Assembly: GCA_033030425.1 (NCBI GenBank)
Contig: JAUFSD010000002.1
Coordinates: forward strand, 2,232,001-2,296,000
DNA length: 64,000 bases
DNA from: Verpa conica
Taxonomy: Eukaryota > Ascomycota > Pezizomycetes > Pezizales > Morchellaceae
Reading direction: 5' to 3'
The notes beneath the pieces were generated by a model, which searched no databases, was not told where the DNA came from, and saw only the letters and a program-made list of their open reading frames with translations. Below, one piece after another: positions 11,692 through 23,547 of this stretch. The position numbers and the translations under genes were made by a program. Each line of letters begins with the position of its first letter. Within the stretch, counting starts at the first letter, position 1.

Positions 11692-13888
11692 AGAATATTT
11701 TGTTAGATTGTAAATTTAAAAGTGACGGTTTCTATGATTATATTTTGTTTTGGTGTCTATAAAATCTATAGTTTATGTGTGTACTTCATAACTTCTCACT
11801 CACCGGATGCAGGTGCTCTCTAGAGTGACTCTTATCTGTAGCTATTAATTACGGAAATAATTTACTAGAATACCTCCTCTTCAATGATTATATATTAAGC
11901 TGTTAGGCCTTATGTAAGTAAAATAAATTATGCAGGGTGTGAACAGCCCGATTCAAAATAGGAAAACCTTGGCAGCTAGCTCCTACCCATAATATAAGGT
12001 GTTTTTATTTTAGTCATGCCACTCTTGATAGAATCCGTTAACGATCACAACACTTTCTAGGAAAGCAAGATTCATGGGGTAGGGATTTTCTAATCGTAAT
12101 ATGCAACAGGCTTTGGCTGAGCACTGCAGCTTCCCACCCTCAGCCTCATTACCATACCCTACAAGCCTTAGCCTAGGCTAAAAATTTTTCACCCCGACAA
12201 TTGAAACGAAATTGAACCGCCCCACCTTCCTAACTCTCAAGTTTCCTAAAATTATTTGTAACCCGCGGAGAACTTTGCAACAATGATGTCATCCACTCAT
12301 GAGTTGTTTCAACGCTGTAGTGGCGTTCCATAATGGCGTGCAGATACTCTATCCAATCTCGGAGATACGAGAAGGACAAATCTTAAGATACAGTCTTTCA
12401 GATCTGCGTCCAGCACGATTAGGTACACGTACTCTACATACCTAGGCGCATGAAAGTTCATACTTGTGCATCTGTGCTACCCATCAAGGTACCGTGCAGT
12501 ATACAGCAGAATCGTGTAAGCACTATACTACGATAAGAATTTGTCCACGAGGCCTTTGAGCGACAGTTATATCTTAAAGAAGATTTTATTTCAGGCCTTT
12601 TATCTAATCATTCAAATAAAAAAACGGTCTAGACACGTAGCGGGGTAGTGAGTACAGCTAAAGTACCCTAATATCATGTGACGTTATTCCTAGCTTAAGT
12701 AGAGTACGTGCACTAGGGCAAGCCGAGACTTACATAGTACCTTAATATTACGAGAATGGATGGTTGATACGATGCCTCGCTCGGCACATACCCGTGATCG
12801 ATCATGCAGCCTGTGCCAAGTTATCACTGGATGCCTTCATAAGTTCCTCTTCTCTGGCGAAATACTTCTAATCTTTCTCGGGTACTGGTCAGACACCGGA
12901 GTTCTTACTTATAGGAACCACGTACCGCATCGATCTTCCTTAAAGATCATGGAGATGGTAGCAGTTTTAAAGATACGCCGACTCCAAGCCATCACCTCAA
13001 TTGTATGTAACCAAGCGAAACTTTAACCAATGGAATTTAGTATCAACTCCCAAGATTACATGCATCTTATTACTTATGTCTTTAGTACAAATGTGTATGC
13101 ACATGTGGGTTGAAGCTTGGTATTGGGCTATCTGTGGGTCAGATTAATGGGACTTCACGGGAAATCACTCGCTATAGGTCTAGATATACCAACCAAGATT
13201 GAATCAAAGCTTTACTCCCGACAATTAGACCAGTACGGATAAGCGGCGATGATTTACATATACGGATTTTCATCACTGCGAACTCTCCACCAGCAACTAA
13301 ACTGATCGATAATGGTAAATCAGTCTCCAGTACCGCAGCACGTTGGCCGTGGGGGAGCCACGTCTGCGGCAAGGGGATCGAGCGCATGCCGTGCAGCGGC
13401 TTGAGAGTCCCGACTGCGAGCCGAAGCCGAAGATGACGCGTCACCAGCCGAGCGTTGGGTGTCTTGGCTTTAGGGATCAGCCACTTAGACAGCAAGCTTA
13501 TTTCCATTGCTCGTTCGGGATTACCTAAGGGTTGGGATCACATCTAATCATCGCCACCATGCACATTGGTAGTCTTTCCTAACACAGCCATTTAGAACTA
13601 GACCACTAAATAAGGTTCGTGTTTACTAGTCTCGTCGCCGGCCTACACCTAACCTGTTGTGTTTCGTACCCAGACAATGTTTCTATTCGGAGGGTGAAGC
13701 TGGCTGTTGACCTTGTTCGATGTGTCTTGGCACAAACTGGAGGCAGCTGTATATAAGCTGGCCCACTTCTTCTTCCTCACTACAATTATCCATCATCACT
13801 GCAAGCATCCATCGCCACAGCTTCCCTCAAATAATCCTATTCAACAAAAAACACAAGTAACCAACTTACCTCACTACTAAAAATCAAA
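11692..13888. other. 2.2-kb intergenic region before the CVNH gene
   Basis: No gene is supportable. The open frames at 12760..13026 and 13172..13507 lack family resemblance and good codon structure. The sequence becomes AT-rich after 11.7 kb and then mixed. The last 140 bases are the CVNH promoter and leader. Confidence 0.55.
13750..13756 (+). promoter_or_regulatory. TATA box of the CVNH gene
   Basis: TATATAA lies about 130 bases upstream of the CVNH ATG. It is followed by a CT-rich stretch and a leader with repeated ATCCATC/CATCAC triplets, a typical layout for a strongly or conditionally expressed fungal gene. Confidence 0.55.
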
Positions 13889-14294
13889 ATGGGTGGAGGA
13901 TTTTCCGAAAGCTGCAGGAACATTCAGTTGGTTCACAACCATATTCTCCGCGCCGAGTGCAGAAATGAGCATGGTGACTATTGTACCTCGGAGATCGATC
14001 TTGATAGACATATTGGCAACCTCAATGGTAAATATTCCGCAAACCCCGTACTCCTATACACAAGATTAACCTTTGGCAGGGTACCTTGCCTGGGATTGTG
14101 TCGATTTTTCGAAGACGACCCAAAACATTCGCTTTATCGAACACGAACGCAAGATCGAGGGAACCCTAATAATGGTTAATGGTCAACAAAGTGCACCCCA
14201 GGGAATCTATTTGGACCAGCGAATTGTCAACAGGAATGGGCGACTCGAATTCAGTAAGTCAAAACACTCTGTGCTCTATGAAGTTGATAAATAA
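13889..14294 (+). CDS. Small CVNH (cyanovirin-N homolog) lectin
   Basis: Exon 1 is 13889..14027 and exon 2 starts at 14080 after a 52-nt intron. The joined protein begins MGGGFSESCRNIQLVHNHIL and continues ...DLDRHIGNLNGYLAWDCVDF...NIRFIE...DQRIVNRNGRLEF. That is the full single CVNH fold: SCRN..L.AECRN, IDL...IGN.NG.L.W, the second half-repeat, and the usual end NGRL.F. Unspliced, the frame stops at 14294 after SKSKHSVLYEVDK. Alternatively a GTAAGT donor at 14254 and an acceptor near 14356 would end it as IPHDRV. The domain is complete either way, about 105-119 residues. CVNH proteins are cytosolic or secreted mannose/glucan-binding lectins; no signal peptide is seen. The role in fungi is unclear. 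The NLR begins about 600 bases downstream on the same strand. Confidence 0.82.
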
Positions 14295-14885
14295 ATCTAC
14301 CCCATAAACCCCAAGGGCCGTCTCGGATATTTCGGCATGCTAATATCTACGAATAGTCCCTCATGACCGAGTCTAGTCAATTACGATGAAGTAGTTTGTG
14401 TCATTTTTTAGTTATAGCAGGGTTTCTGGAAGTTTTGTCTTGGCATAAGCCTAGGGCGTGCCAAATAGTTTACTTTTCTGCTTTACAATAAATAAAAAAA
14501 CAGATCTTGGAGCATACATTTATCCATTTGTGAAATCATCATGTGTCGTGACTTGTGAGTTTGTTTTAAGATTAATGAGGTGACCTAAGCAAGGCTAAAT
14601 ACTTGTATAAACCTAACCCTGCTTTTAATCATTGACTCCACTATAGAGGTCCCAAGGTTACACGCTTATGTAATTTACCCAACTTAGGCCATTTTGAGAT
14701 TATAAGGTCCTCATTAGAGGGGGGAGCAAATCAGCCTTGTTTATGAACTTTTCTACATTTACTCTAGCAAGCTCAATCTACTATCGAACACCTACTCTAG
14801 CTAAAAGAACACTCTTGGAGCTCCCCATTATTCCCCCGCTTCCTCCCCATCCCGGTGGTCTCGACAGGGCAAAACTACCATTGAG
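14295..14885. other. Spacer between CVNH gene and NLR
   Basis: AT-rich, about 590 bases. It should hold the CVNH terminator, a possible third CVNH exon near 14357, and the NLR promoter. The part before the NLR start (14.75-14.88 kb) is CT-rich. No other gene is seen. Confidence 0.45.
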
Positions 14886-17800
14886 ATGGCAGCTATAGTC
14901 CGAACCCCGGAAGCATCGGCAGCCCAAGCTAGAGGGAACGGTGTACGACTACTTTCACTTGGTAAGGAAGCAAGCTAGAACCAAAGAAGGAAGGTGCACT
15001 AAGCTATAGGAACAAGACGGCGGTGGTGTTAGAGGACTCTCGGCTTTGCTTATTCTGGAGCATCTGATGAAAGGGCTTAACCCAGAAGCTCCACCTAAAC
15101 CCTGTGAAGTTTTCGATCTCATTGGTGGTACCTCTACTGGAGGGTATTATTTCCTTATCTATTACTCAGGAATAGGTCTAATTTTTGTTTTTTAGGTTAA
15201 TCGCCATCATGTTGGGTCGGTTGAGGATGGATATCTCAAGCTGTATTGACGCGTACCTAGAGCTTTCATCTTCGGTCTTTAAGCCCAATAGAAGCAAGCA
15301 CGATTTTCTAAGGAAGTTTAGTGATAAGATCAGGGTCAAGTCAAAATTTAACTCGGTAGAACTCGAGCAAGCTATTAAGCAAATAGTACGGCTAGGCCTT
15401 GGCGATGAGAATGCACGCTTTAGAGAAGACAGTGATCCTGAATGCCGCGTGTAAGTATCTAGACTTCTATTCATCGAAACGCATTGGCTAGTGAGATAGA
15501 GTTAGTTTCTGATTATGATACATATGTAGCTTTGTGTGCGCTATACGGAAAGAGAACACCACACTTGCTCGCCTGCGCAGCTATAAAGTCATCAGGGACG
15601 TTGCTACAGTAGAAGATTGCCAAATATGGGAGGCTGGCCGCGCGACCTCTGCGGCAACTTCGTTCTTCGACCCTATAGTCATCGGAAGATATGGCGAGTC
15701 CTTTGTTGATGGGGCTACTGGATCCAACAACCCAGTATTTCATGTTGCTGATGAGGCTCGAAAGATTTGGACGGATGGCATGAGTATTCGCTGTCTGGTT
15801 AGTATCGGAACAGGAAACCCTTCACTGACGGCATTCGGGAAAAATCTGAGGGATATTGCTAAGACAATCGTGAAAATCTCGACCGAGACGGAAAACACCG
15901 AGGAAAAGTTCACCCTAGCGAATTCAACCCTTCTACAGCAGGGTAGATACTTTCGCTTTAATGTAGCACACGGACTCGAGAAGATAGGGCTCGAAGATCG
16001 CGAAATGAAACCATCCATTGCTGCTTCAACAAATCATTATTTAGGGCTAAGGAGGACACAAGAAGATGTAGCTACTTGTTTGGGGTCTTTAGCTACCCAA
16101 TGTATGTCAGACAGTCTAGTAGCAGCTCGAATGAATACTAGAAATTTATCATTGCTAACGCTCATTCTACCTTAGCTAGTGATCAGTTGCTCTCAAACAG
16201 TGTGGAGGATATAGATACAGTCACAGCCAATTTGTAGGAATAATAGTCTTTGAAATTAAAATATTCTATGCTTACTGTTAGCAGCGCTCTCCTTTCCGAA
16301 GACGAAAAGAAATGCTTAGCGAGCTTTGCTCTTGCAGACTACAAAACCTATCGTGCCCGGGTTTCGAAGCGCCATCCTGGGACTTTACAATGGTTCCTTG
16401 ATCATGAACTATATAAGAACTGGACCTCTGCCAAGTCAAATCTACTCTGGGTTACTGGGAATCCAGGGTGCGGCAAAACTGTTCTTTCGGCGTTTCTCCT
16501 CGATCAGCTTGAAATATCAATTCGTGGTACCAAATCCAGGGCTGTGTACTTCTTCTGCGACGACAAATATGATTCTCAAAGGACGGCAGAGGCACTTCTC
16601 CGTGGGGTTATCCATCAGCTACTTTCGGCCACTCCCTCTCTGCTTAAGCACGCCATGCCAAAATACTATACTGAACGAGAGAGCATGCTCACATCCTTAG
16701 ACAGTCTTTGGTGCATTTTTCTTGGTATTGCGACCGACCCAATGATAGAAGGTACATATTGCATTCTCGATGCCCTGGACGAATGTGAAAGAGTTTCACG
16801 GGAAGACCTTCTTGGACGCCTAGCAAACTACTTCGAATCCACGGGCAGCCCAGGCAGAAAGAGTTATTTGAATGTTATCCTCACCAGCCGCCCTTATGAA
16901 AGCATTCAGAACTTCCTTCATAAATTTTCAATAATCCGCTTAAAGATCGAGTGCGAAGAGCATAGTATCAATTGTGATATTATGAATTTCATTTCTTATG
17001 AAGTGGAGAAATTGGCGGAGAAACGCGGGTATAGCCCTGAGCTAGAAGCGGAAGTGAAGAGTGCACTTGAAGGTGGAGCCGATGGCATGTTCCTTTGGGT
17101 TTCTCTCATCATCAAAGATCTTGAAGAGACCCCAACCGACTTGGTGGCAGAAACCTTGAAAACTCTTCCGCCGGATTTAGATACGCTATACTACAATATC
17201 TTGTCAAAACTAGAAAAAAAGATAATACCACTCGCGAAAACAATCCTTCAGTTTGTCGTTGTAGCCTTGCAGCCATTGAGCCTCGCCGAACTAGCTACCG
17301 CTTGCAGTATTAAGTTGGACGATACTCAAATGAATTTCTCTGAGGAGTCGTTAATAAGAACCTTCGAAAGGAATATTGCTCTTTGCGGCCCTATTCTGAA
17401 AGTTCAAGATGGGACAGTTAATCTAGTACATCAGTCCGCAAAAGACTTTTTAATCAACCCAGAACTCAAATCCGACTTTGGAGTCTTGACGGTAGAGGCA
17501 AACCACAAGCTTGCTAATATTTGTTTAACCTACCTCTCTTTTGAAGAGTTTGAGGAGGGCCTATTGGAAGAGCGGGTTTACTGGCCGCCGAGCTTTCTCG
17601 ACCTACGACTCCAGAAATTCAAATTCCTAGGTTATGCCAGTAGATACTGGCCGGAACATGTCAGGCTTGCATATCCAGCAAGCACCGATTCGTGGGAGAA
17701 GTTCCTGAAACTAGCACAGCATCCTCACAGGCTAACACTAGCCTGTCGTTTATTCCTCTGGTTAAACAAGATACATATATGCACAGAGCTGCTAAATATT

Positions 17801-19042
17801 TTAGTCCATTTCGGCATCCCATTCTTTTTAGATAATTTTCTTGATGGTGGAGCCGACATCAATGCTCATGGAAAAGATTGCGGAAGTGCACTTCAGGTAG
17901 CACTAAGAGATAGAAACAAAACAATCGCAAAGATGCTACTAGATAGAGGTATCGAAGTAAACACTCGAGGAGAATTTTACTCAGGCGTTGTTCAAATAGC
18001 AGCAAGTTCTGGTGATGAAGAGGTGATAAAACTATTACTAGATAAAGGAGCCGACATCAACGCCCAGGGGGGGCACTTCGGGAATGCACTTCAGGCAGCG
18101 GCTTTTAATGGCAATGAGGTGGTGGTAAAGCTGCTACTAGATAAAGGAGCCAACATCAACGCCCAGGGGGGACACTTCGGGAATGCACTTCAGGCAGCGT
18201 CTTTCAACGGCAATGAGGTAGTGGTAAAGCTGCTACTAGATAGAGGAGCCGATATCAACGCCCAGGGGAGGCATTTCGGGAATGCACTTCAGGCAGCGGC
18301 TTTTAATAGCAATGAGGCGGTGGTAAAGCTGCTACTAGATAAAGGAGCTGAAATCAACGCCCAGGGGGGGAATTTCGGGAATGCACTTCAGGCAGCGGCT
18401 CCTAATGGCAATGAGGCGGTGGTAAAGCTGCTACTAGATAAAGGAGCTGACATCACCGCCCAGGGGGGGGAATTCGGGAATGCACTTCAGGCAGCGGCTT
18501 CTAATGGCAATGAGGTGGTGATAAAGCTACTACTAGATAAAGGAGCCGACATCAACGCCCAGGGGGGGCATTTCGGGAATGCACTTCAGGCAGCGGCTTT
18601 TAATGGCAATGAGGTGGTGGTAAAGCTACTACTAGATAAAGGAGCCGACATCAACGCCCAAGGGGGGAGATATGGGAATGCACTTCAGACAGCGGCATTT
18701 AATGGCAATGAGATGGTGGTAAAACTTCTACTAGATAGAGGAGCCGACATCAACGCCCAAGGGGGGAGATACGGGAATGTACTTCAGGCAATGGTAGAAA
18801 GGATCCGAGATTGTCGCCAACGAGTTTGGGAGAGAAACTCAGAAGAAACACCCGACGAGTGGGTAAAGAGACAAAATAAGCTGTCTGAGGCAATAATACG
18901 ACTACTTCTCGAAAGAGAAGCCATTATCGATGAAGACACCCTCTCTGCAGCAAGAACACTTGAGTCGCAAGCAGTGATCCAACTTCTCCAGGAGTACCAT
19001 ATCACCTCAGCTAGTAGAGTAGTAAGAGCAGCATCTATGTAA
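14886..19042 (+). CDS. Patatin-NACHT-ankyrin NOD-like receptor (fungal NLR), 6 exons
   Basis: Exons are 14886..14961, 15017..15143, 15196..15450, 15530..16101, 16176..16233 and 16282..19042, giving 1,282 residues in one frame. The N-terminus (1-360) is a patatin-like phospholipase with oxyanion motif DGGGVRG (26-32), nucleophile Ser65 in GTSTG, and Asp213 in DGATG, so it looks active. The NACHT NTPase has Walker A GNPGCGKT (422-429), Walker B ILDALDE (524-530) and TSRPYE. The C-terminus holds two diverged ankyrin repeats, then seven near-identical 33-residue units (950-1180) and a partial eighth. In fungi such NLRs act in heterokaryon incompatibility and non-self recognition: the repeats sense a ligand, NACHT oligomerises and the effector domain kills the cell. 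That function is inferred by family. Joining exon 5 to 6 removes a 48-nt intron that starts on an in-frame TAG; without it the locus would be two genes. Confidence 0.85.
18041..18792 (+). repeat. Tandem 99-bp ankyrin-coding repeat array
   Basis: Seven complete 99-bp units start at 18041, 18140, 18239, 18338, 18437, 18536 and 18635, with a partial unit from 18734. Each encodes D(K/R)GA.I.AQGG..GNALQ.A plus the second helix ending VVKLLL. Differences between units cluster at a few codons: unit residues 5 and 7, the pair at 12-13 (HF, NF, EF, RY), residue 22 (F, P, S) and residue 27 (V, A, M). The surrounding codons are almost invariant, including at silent sites. Confidence 0.95.
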
Positions 19043-20635
19043 GCCAGGGCTACATCTTCAAATTACCTATCTTCAAATTTTCTTGATCCCTTAAACCTCC
19101 TCAGCCCTTCCTTCTAACTATATTCACATTACCACCATATATTAAAGTCCTTCATAGGAAAACTAACTATAACCCTAGAATTCCATAGAACTACGATTCA
19201 CATTACTCGAAGGAACGAGGATTTCTCTCTAGAGAAGAAGCGAAGTAATGGGCTCTCTTATTACTATCAACTATATGTATGTGCTGAGGCATAGCTGAAA
19301 TCCTTTGTTTAAAGCTCGAGTATCGGTTTCTTTTACCATTTGAGTATATCTAGTATTTAAGAATATATTCTTTCTCAGATAGACCGCAGCATACCAGAGT
19401 AGTATTGTATGGTTGAAATATGCGCTTGGGTTAAACCCGGATACTATATAGATACGCCTTTCTTTCCATCTATCAAGATCCATGGCCACCGATTTAAACA
19501 AGGACAGACAAAGCTAGAACATGGCACATTGACATTCATTAAGTCTAAAGTAATCAAGTAACGGGCAAAACTGGGCCCTGGCACGGGAACCTTAGCCCTT
19601 GGCACACTGTCAACCACTAGAAGAATATATATGAAGGGCCATCCAGTAGAACCACCATCACCTCTACATCATGCCAAGGGTCGACTAGAAACACCATAGA
19701 CGATATCGTGAGTCTGAATTCCTTTTCTAAGTAATCGGAGACTGCTTGACGGTTAGAAAGATTAGCATGGCTCAGCCGATCACTACTGTTATAAACCACC
19801 TCCAAGGATCAAGAACCAGGTAGCATTCCAAATATACCTGCAGCAGGCAGCGTTGACTCTCTTCAGTAATAGTTCAACGCTTTTCAGCAGCAGGCCAACG
19901 AGAAACACGAGCAGCTAGTTCGCATATGCAAAGCGAGTACGTCCCTGTCCTCGTTTAACCAAGCAGCATGACTAACAGTCCAACCAGACAAAAACTACAG
20001 GGGACTCAGTCTATAAGAATACGGTCGGGACCAGAATTTAGGAAGGATATTCTTATAAAAAGAGTACTCTAACCCAATTATGGAGGTCTAGGGCAAGAAA
20101 CTTCCCAGATATACCCTAGTGAGGCTCTTTCATTAATTTTCTACTAAGAATATTACTATAGATAATATTTTTATAGACATATAGTTTGTAGCTAGGGTTG
20201 GGGTTAATCGTATTAATTAGCGTAAATGTAGTAATGATTAGAGTTAGTGAGGCTACGACCATAAAAATGACGCCAGGACATCTAATCTAATCTATTACTG
20301 TAACGTTACCCGGCCACGGCAGGAGTAGAGATACACAGCTACGTAGAATGCACATTCCCCTATATACTAGACAATCTCACGCAGAAACGAATAGAGCTAC
20401 ATGTTACTTCAGCTTCTATAAACCAAATTATTCAAAAACGGATATTCTTGAGTAAATCTCATAAGGTATATAATCACATATCTTAGATATTGCCAAGACA
20501 TCTCGACATTGAGGCTCTTCACACTAACAAACAACCGCCAAGACTTCACAAATTTTCCCAAAGAGCGCCAAACTTATTTCCCACCCTCACAAATCATCTT
20601 CAGCTCAATACCCGCGCAGCAGTGAATTGACCAGT
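19043..20635. other. Intergenic region between NLR and UTP4
   Basis: About 1.6 kb without a supportable gene. It contains the NLR 3' flank, a decayed inverted-repeat element copy near 20000-20200, and the UTP4 promoter. The last 100 bases have a CA-rich leader. Confidence 0.5.
20000..20200. mobile_element. Decayed MITE-like element, family A, copy 1
   Basis: The left end GACTCAGTCTATAAGAATAC and following TCGGGACCAGAATT match the left end of a second copy at 53778 (GACTCTGTTTATAAGAATGC, TCGGGAGCAAGAATT). The interior CCAGATATA..CTAGTG and the right part CTACTAAGAATATT also match in the same order. No coding capacity is present. Right-end boundaries are approximate because this copy is decayed. 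Confidence 0.55.
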
Positions 20636-23547
20636 ATGACGCACGTCTCTCTGCACCGCTGTCGATTTGTCGATTATACACCTCCCCAGATCACTTCAAT
20701 CGTATTCTCACACCCTTCTACTCCATCCTCTGCACACCCTCCACCAACTACCCTTCGAGCTGCAATCGGGCGCACAAATGGGTCTATTGAGATCTGGAAC
20801 CCCCTCTTAGGCTCCTGGCTTCATGAGACTACCCTACAGGGTGGAAAGGATCGCTCCATTGAGGGTCTCGCATGGATACAAGATCATGACGCTACTGGAA
20901 AAGGAAGTCTACGACTATTCAGCATTGGATACTCATCAGTAGTGACCGAATGGGATCTTGCGGATGGTAGACCAAAGACACACCTTGACTGCAACGGTGG
21001 GGTTATCTGGAGTATCGCTGCCCAGCCAAAGATACATTCGTCTGACATTGGCGAGGACGATGACGATGAGTCTTCGGCGCAGAAGATTGTTGTTGGTACT
21101 GAAGACGGGACACTCACATTATTGTCGACGGTTGGAGGGCCAGGTGCGCTTAGTTATGTCAAGACTTTGATGAGGGCTGGAACGGCAAAGTCGCGGGTTT
21201 TGTCGCTAGTATGGCAGGATCGATATACTGTTGTTGCGGGAATGGCGGATTCAACAATTAGGGTGTGGGATATACGTTCTGGGCGGTCGGTCTCACGGAT
21301 GTCACTGAATAAGGACAAGGGTAGGGAAGTTCTGGTTTGGTCAGTTAAGGCTCTACCGAATGGCAATCTTGTCTCTGCCGACTCGAGGGGAGAGGTGTGC
21401 TTCTGGGATGGAAAGAATTACGCACTTTTACAAAGGATCAAAGGTCACGAAGGTGATTGTTTAGCAATTGAGGTTGGTGGGGTCAATGGCGATACAGTTA
21501 TCTCTGGAGGCGCCGATATGAGGACTATCGTGTACAAGCACATAAGTAGTATACGAGGGTGGGGACAGGCAGCGAGGAGGAGGTTCCACAAACACGATGT
21601 TAGAGCAATGGCAGCCTACGAGTGTGGTAAATTCAGTGTCATTCTCTCTGGAGGTAATATATCTCTGCCTACAGCACAATACCTCCTCACTGTCTTTACA
21701 AAATAGTGCTTAACGCAGCATATAGGTGTCGATATGACCCCCATTGTTATTCCTCTTCGTCAGTTCTCCGCAGAGCATCACTTAGCTCTCCCCGCAATCC
21801 CGCAAACTCCAATCGTCACCACTGCTCCAGAAAGCCGCTTGGTAATGTCCTGGTGGGGACGAGAGATTAAAATATGGCGTATCGAAGAACTAAATCCAGA
21901 GAGAGAGGAAATGTATCTCTTCCCCGGCGAAGGAGAAGAGCGCGGCAGGAAACTAATTAGTCGTATCATGCTTGATGTTCGTTATGACTTCTCCTCAATA
22001 CTCTATTCCTCTCTCTCAATACTCACTCATACCTAATCTAGAACGAAGAAAACCTCACATCAGCTGCAATTTCTCCTCTCCCCGAAAACAGCGGACATAT
22101 ACTCGCAATCTCCACCATCGCTCAGATCAAACTCTTCCATCTTCGCCCAGCAAAAGCCAACTCTCCTTCTGAAGCCCTCCGTGTCCGAAAAATCGCCCTT
22201 CCTACCACCCTCATTCTCGAGACTCCCGGAGAAGACGACGAAGATGATGAACCTGAGGAAGTAAACCTCTCTGCCGAAGGCGCCAGATTAATAAAATTCT
22301 CGCCCGATGGCAAATGGCTCTTAATAATTACCCCAAACTCCCGCATTCTCACAGTAGCCCTCACTACCCCCCGTGACGGAAGTCACAGTAAGACTCCCAT
22401 TTCTATAGCAGGAAAGGTATTTGAACTAGACCGACAAGATCGCCCAAGCCCAGTAATAAGCAAACAGGCAATCAACAATGCCCTCCAAGCCAAGAAAAGA
22501 AAGAAGCGCCGTGTTGATGAAGGCTCTCTCGACTCCTACGACCGCACAATCACCCGTGTCTCATTCTCAAGCAATAGCAACATCCTAGCAGTCGCAGACC
22601 TGAGCGGCTGGATTGACACCTTTATCCTGACATCCGGCACCTGGGTACTCAACGGAAACGGTTCTACTCTCCCAAGACTCCGATCCGCAGTTGCGGTGAT
22701 GGATTTCCGACCTTCTGCATCCTCCAATACCCCTACCCAGCTAGCAATCACCGAAAAGGGTCTTGGAGATCTCCCCGTCGCGGAAAACACATTATCAGAA
22801 GACCGACTCCTCGTCGTGACAGCAAAGGACCACCATATCTTCGAATTCAACGTCCTTCAAGGAAAACTATCCGACTGGTCACGCCGCAACCCACCCTCTG
22901 AGCGCCTCCCCCACGAGTTCAAAATCCAAAAAGACCGCGCGATAGGTATGGTCTGGGAGGTTTCCCCACCAGTAGCAGGAAAGAGCGGGAAAGAGCGGGT
23001 ATGGATCTGGGCAGCGGCATGGGTATGGATGTTTGACCTATCCCAAGACCTCCCCACGACAGAAGCAGTTGAGGAATCCGCGGGAGGAAAACGAAAACGG
23101 GATGCGAGTGGTAGTGCAAAAACACCGACTGGATACGCGGACAAGGGTGAAAGTGGAGCAGGTGATAAAATCCTCCTCGGTCAATCCCGTGGCATGATCT
23201 TCGCCACCTCAAAGAAAAAGCAGCACCACGCCCCTATCATTTCGGACGACGAGGACGACGAGGATACTCCCTTCAACCTCGTACATAATAGCAACAAAAC
23301 CGACGAGGAGCAAGATGATGACAACGAGGAAGAGGAGAGCGCAGATAGCGGTAAACTATCTAAAAATACCCAACGGAATAGGCCTTTTTGGAGAACAAAC
23401 AAGTACCGCAACCTCATGGCGTTTCTTCCAGTCGGCAGGACACAAAGAATGCCGGGGGACGAGACTGATTCTATTGAGATTGTGGTTGTAGAGAGGCCAA
23501 GCTGGGATATTGAGATGCCAGCGAGGTTTTATCAGGGAACTATGTAA
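20636..23547 (+). CDS. UTP4: U3 snoRNP / t-UTP subunit Utp4 (Cirhin), WD40, 3 exons
   Basis: Exons are 20636..21653, 21726..21976 and 22042..23547, giving 924 residues. The start is ATGACGCACGTC; the first block reads HRCRFVDYTPPQITSIVFS, and AAIGRTNGSIEIWNP is the classic Utp4 opening repeat. WD40 repeats run through the protein (GLAWIQ, TEWDL, GVIWSIAAQP, IRVWDIRSGR, GEVCFWDGK, SGGADMRT). A charged linker (EDDEDDEPEE, AKKRKKRRVDEG) and an acidic stretch (SDDEDDEDTPF) follow, and the protein ends with the family signature KYRNLMAFLPVG..ERPSWDIEMPARFYQ. Utp4 belongs to the t-UTP/UtpA complex of the small-subunit processome and is needed for pre-rRNA transcription and early 18S processing in the nucleolus. 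It is convergent with MCU. Confidence 0.93.

Noticed and set aside
12760..13507. Two short frames (88 and 111 codons) in the RRP12-CVNH spacer
   Set aside because: No recognisable protein features; length is within chance expectation for a 2-kb spacer.
15534..16175. Patatin fragment as an independent gene
   Set aside because: The upstream exons carry the DGGGVRG and GTSTG motifs and splice in frame, so this piece is exon 4 of the NLR.
18784..19005. 73-codon - strand open frame inside the NLR
   Set aside because: Antisense shadow of the last NLR exon; nothing supports transcription from that strand.
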